Assembly (NCBI GenBank): GCA_943704415.1
Contig: CALSCO010001536.1
Span: 1 to 36,877 of the forward strand
Source: Parvularia atlantis
Taxonomy: Eukaryota > Opisthokonta > Rotosphaerida
Direction of reading: 5' to 3'
DNA length: 36,877 nt
The position numbers and the translations under genes were made by a program. Below are positions 28,601-36,877 of the stretch, piece by piece (position 1 is the first letter of the stretch; every line of letters starts with the position of its first letter). The notes beneath the pieces were generated by a model. That model did no database searches. It was not told where the DNA came from and worked only from the letters and a program-made list of their open reading frames with translations.

Positions 28601-29742
28601 CACATGAGGTTGTCGAGCCTACGCGGGCAGCACGCACGAGCGCTTGTCAGCCAGCCGCAACATGCTGCTGCCCGGTGCACGGCGCCGACACGCGCCAGTC
28701 GTCGATGCCCGTGAGCACGTTGATGCTCTGCGCGGCGTCGCGCAGCTTGAGCGACACCGCCGGGTGCTTGTCATCGCCAAAGATGAGCATGTTGGACCCG
28801 ACGAGCATCGACAAGTCCTGTCGCGCGCTTCAGCCGCGCTGCAGCGCGCCGTTCACCGCACCTGGAACGTCCAGTGCACGATCCGCTGGAAGACTGGGTC
28901 GTGCGGCGGCGGCGCGGGCGCCCGCGGGGCCACCAAGGGCACAACCGGCGCGGGCGCGGGCCGCGTGAGCGCAAAGTAGTCAGCCAGCAGGTCCGACGTC
29001 AGCGGCGGCGACTGCGGGAAGGGCGGCGGGGCGTCGCCGAGCTGCGCGGGCGGCTTTCGCGGCGGCGTGGCGATGGCTGAGAGCGGGGCGCGGTCGTAGG
29101 CCGCCGCGGCCACGCCGTCGGCGTCGCCGTTGAGCGTGTACAGCAGCAGGCGCCGGTACATCTTGTCCTGTGGTGCACCGGCGCTACTCAGCCCGTGCGA
29201 CGCACGGCCGGCTCCGCACCTGCACCGCGCGCTCACGCTCGGCCTCGGCGTCGCCGCCGGCCTCGAAGCGGTCGAGCAGCAGCGTGCGGCCGACGCGGTG
29301 CACGGCCATCGACACGTGCTCCTGGCCGTACGGCAGCTTCATGAGCTGCGCGCCCCGTCAGCCACCCCTCGCAGCCCACGGGCCGGTCAGGCGATCAGCA
29401 CCTGCTTGATGTTGTCCGCGTCCGACACGACGTCGACCTGCGCCCCGATCAGCTCGTGCGCCGTCTCGGCGATGGCAAAGCTGGCAAAGTCGGGCGCGGG
29501 CGCGGGCGGCGCGGCGGGGGCCGGGCCCGTGTCGGCCGCGCCGGCGGCCCCCGATCGCGCGAGCACATCGTCCTCCTGCACCTGCGTTAGATCCGTGCGG
29601 CTCGCGAGCTTGCCGAGGCTGCGCCGCCCACGCCGCTCAGCACCGGCCGCCACACCGCGCAGCCGGCGCACCATGGCGCCGGCACCGCCGCAGCCGAGCC
29701 GACGCGCACGACCGCGCTCGATGAGACCGACTCGGACGGCAT
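25616..29742 (-). CDS. EDRF1: EDRF1-like protein (erythroid differentiation-related factor 1 family)
   Basis: Matches to EDRF1 run in order. Near the N-terminus: LMKLPYGQEHVSMAVHRVGR with TLLLDRFE. Then LDNLMCNVPEVAMCYHLNGV, DLVKTEDIPNLPGSSFSPST, QNMLSFLKRNCTREGGTYWL, NPFALPVAMLLYRMAKNMSK, LLSNCLQLLHDVRHVYPVV, LVLCNLARIGK, NANPAVWDAVVHELGQAHFA and SHYTKALGLLD, ending AQLRANNV. The C-terminal half is helical and TPR-like. Human EDRF1 is a nuclear protein linked to globin and GATA1-related expression; the role in a protist is unknown and must be more basic. The start ATG at 29740-29742 (MPSESVSSSAVVRVGSAAAV) splices in frame to LGKLASRTDLTQVQ. It lies 20 nt after the stop of the upstream M16 gene. 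A Gly/Ser-rich insert lies near 28080-28200. Confidence 0.88.
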
Positions 29743-29762
29743 CGCGCCTGACAAGCAGAAAC

Positions 29763-32236
29763 TCAAGCGCTCACTGTGCGCAGCGCGTCTACCGTCGCCA
29801 GCAGGTCGAGGCGGAAGCCGCGCGTGGCAAAGGCCGCGACGATCTCGCTGCCCTTGGCCGGCGTGCTCGCGATCGCCGTGAGCGACGTCTCGGGGTCGAA
29901 CACGCGCTGGACGTGCGTGCGCAGGACGCGGCGCAAGTCGTCCATCGTCACACCCTGCGAGCATTTTCGACGCGTTCAGTGCCCGTGTCCACGGGTCGGC
30001 CGCCCCTGAGGCGCCACCTGTACGCGCTCGAGCAGCCGCTTCGTGCCGTCCTTGGTCGTCTGTTTGAGCACTGCACCGCGCCCGGGTGAGCCGCCCGCGT
30101 CGGGCGCGTGCACCCCGACGCGCGCGCGCACCCTGGTTGACAAACGTCTGCAGCGACGCCGTCGACACCGTGTCCTCCTTTTCAATGATCGAGAACAGGA
30201 CGCCCGCCTTGGCCGCTAGGAAGTCGGCCTCCTCCAGCGGCACCTGAGACGCGCGCGGGAGCGGGCTGTGAGCACAAAGCGGTGCGACACTGTCCCGCGC
30301 ACCGCGCCCGTGGCCATCTCCTTCACAATGCCCTGCACCTGCGCGAACGCCTTGGAGCAGTCTGGCGAGCGGCGCACGACAAACTGCACGAGCGCTGCGC
30401 CGCCAGCACGTTAAAACAACGGCCATGCTGCGGCGCGTGCGCACCCTGATCGACCGCCGCGTGCAGATAGCAGCCGTAGGCGAGGCCCAGGCCGCGCACC
30501 TTCTTCCAGAACACGCCCTCCTTTGCGGCCCGCGCGTCACGCACGCACGCCGCGATGCAGCACCGGCGACGCACCATCATCGACAAGTACTCGCCCAGCA
30601 CCATCAGGGCCGGCAGGTCCGCGTCGAGGTAGCTACGCGGTCCGCTCGCGACGTGGTACGAGAACGACGACTCGATCGCCGACACGCTCACGACCACGCC
30701 CTGCGCAGCCGCGCGTGAGCCGTTTGCGCGAGCGAATAGCAAGCAAGACGCACAGCGTTGTGCGGGGTGCGGCCGCGCGCAGACAGCTGCTGGTGCGACA
30801 GACAAGTCTCTGGCGTGCGCGGCGTGCGCGGCTGTGGCTTGGCCGATGTGCCTGAGCGTGCGGCATATCAGGAGCACGAGCACACGGCCACGCGGGGCAC
30901 ACGGCACCAAAGTGCTCGTGCCACGGCTTGGCCGGCTCGGCCAGCTGCCTGGTGTTGCCGACAACCTGCTCGCGGCGGGCTCAGGGGGCCACCCGACAAA
31001 CGGCAGCACGCACCTGCACAGTGAAGCGCGCGGGATTGCACAGCGACTCTTGCAGCGACGCGAGGGCCGCGACGACCTCGGCGCACGCCGCGTCGTCCGC
31101 CACGAGTGCATCGTCCTCGTCGCCGTCTTCGTCGCCGTCCCCGTCCTCGCCCTCCTCCTCACTCTCTTCCTCGTCCTCGCTGTCGTCCTCGAGCACCTTG
31201 CCGCCGAGCCTGCCAGCGTGCTCAGACGGCGCAACGACAGCACGCGACGGTCGCACCGCTGCACCACCGACGCCAGGAACGGCTGCTGTGTCACCACCGA
31301 CAGCGCGACGTGGTTCGACGTGTCCTTGTCGAACGCGAGCACCTTGAGCGCCGTGCCGGCCACGCTCGCGCCCTCGCGCTTCTGCGAGGGGATGTCCTGC
31401 AGCAGCTTGCTGGCGACCGTGCGCACGCGCTCGGCCGTGAAGCGCGCCTGGTACAGCAGCTCGCGCATCCACCGCACGCCCACGGCGTACTTTGCGACCT
31501 TTTTTGCCGGCGAGGCGTGAGCGCACAAGCCCGCACATCCCGCACGTTGGCGCGCACGCACCTCCACTTTCAGGCTGATGTAGAGGAACTGCACAAAGCT
31601 GCCGTTGACGCCCGCGCCGACCGAGCGGTCGACCGTGTCGGTATCGAGCTGCCTGACGACCTCTTCGTACGGCACCACGACGCCGTCGCGCTCGATTGCC
31701 GTCTGCGCGCACGTGGTGCCGTCAGGGCCTTTGGCGGCACACCCCACGTGCCAGCGCCACCTCGAAGAAGCCGTCGACGTACAGGTTGAGCCACATGCGC
31801 TGCTCGGGCGTGACGTGCGACGTGTCGAGCAGCAGGCGCAGCTCGATGAAGCTGCTCGCGACGTCTGCGCGCAGTGTCAGCAGTGTCGCACCGCGGGTCG
31901 GACGCGACGCAACGGTCAAACTGGATCTCGAAGGGCACCGGGTGCGCCTGCAGCTCGCGCCGAACACGCTGCGCCAGCTCGCCCTCACCCTCGCGCGACG
32001 ACTCGACCGGCACAAGCGCGATCGTCTCGATCGACGGCACGCGGATCTTTTCTGGATGCGCGCGCCATCGACGTGAGACAGACCGCTGAGGCCACAGCCG
32101 GACGCGCGCACCGAGCACTGCCGTGGGCACGTCGACGCTGTTGGCCGTGTTGGCCGCGTCGAGTGCCGCCGCAAGCTGCTGCAGCTTGTCCGCGCCCAGG
32201 CGCTCGCACTGCGCGCGCGGGCGGCACTGAGCGGGC

Positions 32237-32301
<65 letters not shown>

Positions 32302-34498
32302 GTGTGTGTGTGTGTGTGCGCGCGCGCGCGCCAGACCTGCTGCCGGATGCGCTCCTTCTCGTTCTCGGCCAGCTCCTTCGCCAGGCGCGGCGAGGGCAGG
32401 CCGCGCACGCACACGTAGGGCGCGTCCAGCAAATACCTGCGGCGCGGGCCATCAGGACGGGTCGTGGCGACCGGCTGAAAGTGCACGCACTTGCGCAGCA
32501 CGGCCGTCCACTGCTCCGCCGAGTAGCGCTCAAACACGTCCAGGTGGGCCGACAGCGGCATGGCCTTCTCGAGCTGCGAGCCGTCGAGCGCGCCTGCACG
32601 CCAGCACGCCGCGCATCAGCATACCAGTGACCAGGGCAGCCGCGCGACCGCGACGCACCGTACACGTGGTCGGCCAGCACGGGCATCGCGTACGTGTAGT
32701 GCGGCGACGCCTCGACGTCGCTCGCGCGCTGCGTGTGCTTGCGCTGTCAGTGCGCAGGCGCCGTGCACGCGTCCGGGCGCGCCTTGAGCTTCTCTCGCTG
32801 GATGAGCAGGCGAATGCGGTCCATGTCGAGCGCGCCGGACGCGACGTGCTCGCGCAGCAGCTGCGGTGCCCGTGTCACGGGCACGGCGACGCTGCCGCAC
32901 GCGCGCAGCACCTTGTCAAACATCGGCTGGATCTGCTCGAGCTTGTCCGTGGGCACGTTGGAGAAGCAGATGTAGATGGCGCCCTCGAGGTTGTCGATTG
33001 TGTACATGCCGACGTCTGTGTCCGCGTCAGTTGTGCGCGCCCAGGGAGGCCCAGGGCAAACGTGCACCGCTGCACAACGGCTCGGCGATCTCGCAGAAGT
33101 TGCGCATCAGCAGCGACACGGCCGAGTCGGTCAGGTAGTCCGACAGGATGTCGACGGCGTCCTTCGCCTCAAAGTTCTGCGACGCAAAAAAAAAAAAAAG
33201 TGGGCCGCAGCGCAAGCAGGCGACCGCGCGCGCGCACACGCACATCGTATGCCGGCCCGCGCCACGCGATGTACACCTCGCCGACGGACGTGTCGTTCTC
33301 CTCCGGGAACTCGACCGTCTCAACGAGCGTCACGGCCAGCGGCGGGACCGGTGCGCTGTCAACCCAGGGGCTGCAACGACCAAGACATGAGCCGGTGCGC
33401 CGAGCCGCGCCAGCACCGCGCACCGCTTCATCGGTGGCAGCGCGCCCTTGGCGAGGATCTTGGCCTCGACGGGCTCGAGGGCCTGTGCGACGCGCGCGGC
33501 TCAGTTACGAGCGGGCGCAGGAGGTCTTCGCGCTGACCTGGATGACGGCGTCCACCGAGACGTTGCCCGTGATGATCACGCAGAGGTTGTCCGGGCGGTA
33601 GTAGTCGCGGTGGTACTGCCGGACTGGCAGTGCGCGGCGCGTGAGCTAACCGCGCGTCGCGCGGTGCGCCCGCACTGTTGTTGACGCTCAGGCTACGCAG
33701 ATTTGCCATGAGGCCGCCGGTCTCGCTGCGATAGCCGCAGCCCTCGGGGTACAGCAGCTGGAGCATGCTGCGTGCGGGCGGGCGTGAGAGGCCGCCGTAC
33801 CGGCAGACGACGGTCACCGCGGACGCACCGGCGGTGCAGGCGGTCCGACGACGAGTTCTCGCGGCCCTGCATCTCCGAGTAGACCACACCCGCGTCCTCG
33901 CCCTTGCCATTGATGTGGTGCACCTCGGTGTAGCAGCCCCTGCGCGGCCAATGAGCCTGTCCGCGAGTGCGAGTGATGACCGGCGCCGGGCGCACGTCTC
34001 GGTGAGGGTCGGGTAGAGCACGTGGTCGAGGTATATCGGCAGGACCTGCAGGAAGCCCTCGGAGCCGGCCGTGGTGATCGTGTAGACTGTGTTATCGGTG
34101 TCGGTCCTGGGAGGCCCGGGTGAGCGCGGTGAAGAGCGGGTGATGGGCGCGCATGCGCACCAGGCGTTGGTGCCCTGGGCGAGCGCGCGGTTCGCGACGC
34201 GGTCCAGCACGCCCTGAGCGCGCTGCGCCGTCAGCAGGCGGCCGATGGGCGCGCCGCACGTGCGCGCGCGCGCCTTGAACGGATAGTCCTCCGAGCCGAG
34301 GAAGACGAGATGCTCGAGCGTGTGCGGGCATCCATCGTCGTCGAGCGCCTCCGTGGCCAGGGCGAAGAAGCCGTTGACGAGCGGACCCGTGAGCTGCACG
34401 ACCGCGAACGAGAGGCCCGTGCGCGCCGAGCGGCGCTTGTCGACGGCGTGGCCGAAGGGCGTCGTGAAGCTGCTGACGCACGTCCACTCACTTGCCAT
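29763..34498 (-). CDS. M16 family metalloprotease, SDD3/YOL098C (C05D11.1) type
   Basis: A many-exon gene for roughly 1,100 residues. The inverted zinc site HxxEH is intact: GCPHTLEHLVFLGSEDYPFK. Then ANRALAQGTNAW, TDTDNTVYTITTAGSEGFLQ, LPIYLDHVLYPTLTE, TEVHHINGKGEDAGVVYSEM and LLYPEGCGYRSETGGLMANL. This order is the signature of the YOL098C/C05D11.1 branch of M16, relatives of insulysin and the presequence protease. The later M16 domains follow, through YAVGVRWMRELLYQARFTAE to DDLRRVLRTHVQRVFDPETS near the C-terminus. One exon carries an acidic run (DSEDEEESEEEGEDGDGDED). The start is taken as the ATG at 34496-34498 (MASEWTCVSSFTTPFG). An in-frame ATG nine codons earlier (34523-34525) would overlap the divergent RBBP9-like start. 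No mitochondrial presequence is evident. Confidence 0.88.
32238..32331. repeat. (GT)n/(GC)n microsatellite in an intron of the M16 gene
   Basis: About 39 GT dinucleotides with one interruption, followed by a CG-dinucleotide run. It lies in the intron between the exons ending ENEKERIRQQVW and beginning near CERLGADKLQQLAA, so it is removed from the mRNA. Confidence 0.93.
33186..33199. repeat. A14 homopolymer (polypyrimidine tract on the coding strand)
   Basis: On the coding strand this is a T14 tract about 9 nt before the CAG acceptor of the M16 exon starting NFEAKDAVDILSDYL. It is one of few strong polypyrimidine tracts among the introns here. Confidence 0.8.
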
Positions 34499-34523
34499 TC
34501 CACTGACATCTGACAGGACAGGC

Positions 34524-35537
34524 ATGCGCGAGCGGCTGCGCGTTGTTATCGTTCCCGGCAACGGCTGCCGCGACGTCAGCGACGGCCGTCTGTGGTGCGC
34601 ACGGCCGGTGGCGCGCGGCGGCGTGCGCGGCGGGCTGATGCGGGGCTGCGGGCGCGCCGGCAGGTACCAGTGGCTGAAGAACGAGCTCGAGAAGCGCAAC
34701 ATTCCGTGCGAGCTGCGCGTGCTGCCCGACCCGGACCGCGCGCACCGTGACGTGTGGCTGCCGTTCCTGCGCGACGAGCTGCGCTGCGACAGCAAGACCA
34801 TCGTCGTCGGGCACTCGACCGGTGCGCGGCGGGCACGTCAGCGGCACGCCGATGCTGACGCTGACGCGACCAACAGGCGCCGTCGCCGCACTGCGCCTGC
34901 TCCAGAGTGGCGTGCGGCTCGCCGCGGTCGTGCTCGTGTCGGTGTACCACACGCACCTGGACGACCCGGACGAGCGCGCGAGCGGGTACTTTGACGAGCC
35001 GTGGAACTGGGAGGAGATACGGCGCAACACGCACACGATCCTCCAGTTCCACAGCACCGACGACCCGGTCGTGCCGTTGGAGGAGGTGCGTGCGGTGCGA
35101 CGGCGCGCCGATGCGGCCAAAGCCGACGCCGCGCCTGGCGCAGGCGCGCGAGGTGCACCGCCTGCTGCACAGCTCGTACCACGAGTACCACGACGCCGGC
35201 CACTTTGTCATCCCGACCGTGCGCCGCGTGCTCTACCAGGTGCGCGCCTCTGCGGCGAGCGCGGCCGGCGCAGGCTGATGCCCGTGCGCGCATGCAGCTC
35301 GAGCTCGCGATGCAGTGCTTGACGGCGATCGAGCGCTCCGATGCGATGCTGCTCGTGGCCAACTCTGCCACGTGCCCGACGGCCTTCCGCGAGTCGCCCA
35401 TGGACCCGCGCCGCGCGTCCAACCCGACCGAGGGCCTGCTGCCGCCGGGCGACGCGGCCAAGCACACGGGCGAACCTTGCCCGGCGGCGCCGACAGCGTC
35501 CCTGGCGCACCGGCGCACGTCCGTGTGCCACCCGTGA
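34524..35537 (+). CDS. RBBP9-like serine hydrolase (alpha/beta fold)
   Basis: Start ATG 34524 (MRERLRVVIVPGNGCRDVSD). After a short intron come YQWLKNELEKRNIPCELRVL, PDPDRAHRDVWLPFLRDEL and CDSKTIVVGHSTGA, where the nucleophile elbow GHSTG contains the catalytic Ser. Next are LVSVYHTHLDDPDERASGYF, EPWNWEEIRRNTHTILQFHS and DDPVVPLEE, followed by HEYHDAGHFVIPTVRRVLYQ with the catalytic His. RBBP9 has PGNGGGDV, IIIGHSSGA, DENERASGYFTRPWQWEKI, FGSTDDPFLP and DCGHFQ in the same places. Small intracellular hydrolases of this family include one linked to Rb binding and prodrug activation. An inferred last intron joins LYQ to LELAMQCLTAIERSDAMLL, giving a tail of about 80 residues not seen in RBBP9. 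If that intron is not used, the protein ends at 35278. Confidence 0.88.
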
Positions 35538-35835
35538 GCGTCATGTACTGCCCCGCTGTACGTTCATGTAATTTTACTGCATGCAACCCAACGGCTTGCC
35601 AGGAAACGCGCAGTTCGCAGACAGATCAGGGCATGCGCCGCAGCAGACACAGCCAGGCGGGCAGTTGGGGGACACGGAGGGGCCAATGTGGAAGCAGCCG
35701 CACGGGGCCGGATAAAAACGGACGGAGGGGGGTGAGACGAACGGGGGTTTGACTTGAGGGAGAAAGCGAGTGCCAGGGTCACATGAAGAAGAAAGACGAA
35801 CGGGCGCAGGTCGGAGAACGGCCCGGCGAAGGCCT
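35538..35835. other. Intergenic region between the convergent RBBP9-like and Rho genes
   Basis: About 298 nt of 3' flank shared by two convergent genes. No coding sequence, repeat or RNA gene is supported. An AT-richer patch near 35565-35580 may be part of a 3' end signal, but I cannot show it. Confidence 0.5.
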
Positions 35836-36685
<850 letters not shown>

Positions 36686-36877
36686 TCTCCGGTGCTTGTC
36701 GTCGCTCGGCGCGCGCGCTCTCGGCTGGGTGTCGGGCTGACGGGCGGGCTGGGCGTGCGCAGACGAGGCACGGGAAATCAGCAACCAGCGGCACAGCGCG
36801 CGCTGGCGACGCCAGCGGGGCTTTTTCCGGGCTTGTGCACTCCCTACCCGCACGCACGCTCCCCCGCCTCTACCCCC

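Noticed and set aside
29675-29762. Extension of the M16 protein through a 27-nt intron into MPSESVSSS
   Set aside because: Such an intron would be far shorter than any other here. MPSESVSSS splices in frame to the EDRF1-like exon instead.
31605-32630. Plus-strand frame with a Cys-Val run
   Set aside because: The run is a translation of the GT microsatellite, and the frame lies opposite M16 exons.

Overview
This window is nuclear DNA from a GC-rich, gene-dense, intron-rich eukaryote. Nineteen protein genes (one cut by the left edge) and one tRNA-like gene fill about 37 kb, close to one gene per 2 kb. Most introns are about 40-90 nt, begin GTGCG and carry a CTGAC/CTCAC-like motif 15-35 nt before the terminal CAG. 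The gene set includes dynactin p62, a SCAR/WAVE subunit, raptor, Rho, kinesin-14, a CEP70-like centrosomal protein and an EDRF1-like protein. This suggests a free-living, probably flagellated amoeboid protist near the opisthokont/apusomonad/amoebozoan part of the tree. The placement is inference from gene content; no rRNA or organelle gene is present.

Layout, left to right: FBXO7-like UbL protein (partial, -); PH-RCC1-FYVE protein (-); dynactin subunit 4 (+); two tandem PH-like paralogues (-,-); kinesin-14 (+); BTB/BACK-like protein with villin headpiece (-); Apd1/Aim32-like [2Fe-2S] protein (+); secreted proteinase K-like S8 protease (+); BRICK1 (+); bHLH factor (+); raptor (-); DUF1214-like protein (-); tRNA-like gene with a Pol III terminator (+); GOT1 (+); CEP70-like protein (+); EDRF1-like protein (-); M16 metalloprotease of the SDD3/YOL098C type (-); RBBP9-like hydrolase (+); Rho GTPase (-).

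These are mostly unrelated housekeeping genes: cytoskeleton (dynactin, kinesin, BRICK1, headpiece, Rho, CEP70-like), membrane traffic (FYVE, GOT1, PH-like), nutrient signalling (raptor) and proteolysis (S8, M16). I see no metabolic cluster, phage, CRISPR array or transposon.

The most unusual signals are architectural. Three same-strand pairs are separated by only 12, 20 and 44 nt from stop to next start, and each downstream ATG is preceded by an AG. Two divergent pairs have start codons 15 and 25 nt apart. A convergent pair is separated by 36 nt. The tRNA-like gene has sound acceptor, D and T arms but a 64-nt central region that does not fold as a normal anticodon arm. Most genes are spliced, so their coordinates run from start codon to stop codon and include introns. 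Exon joins were read by eye from splice motifs and family similarity.
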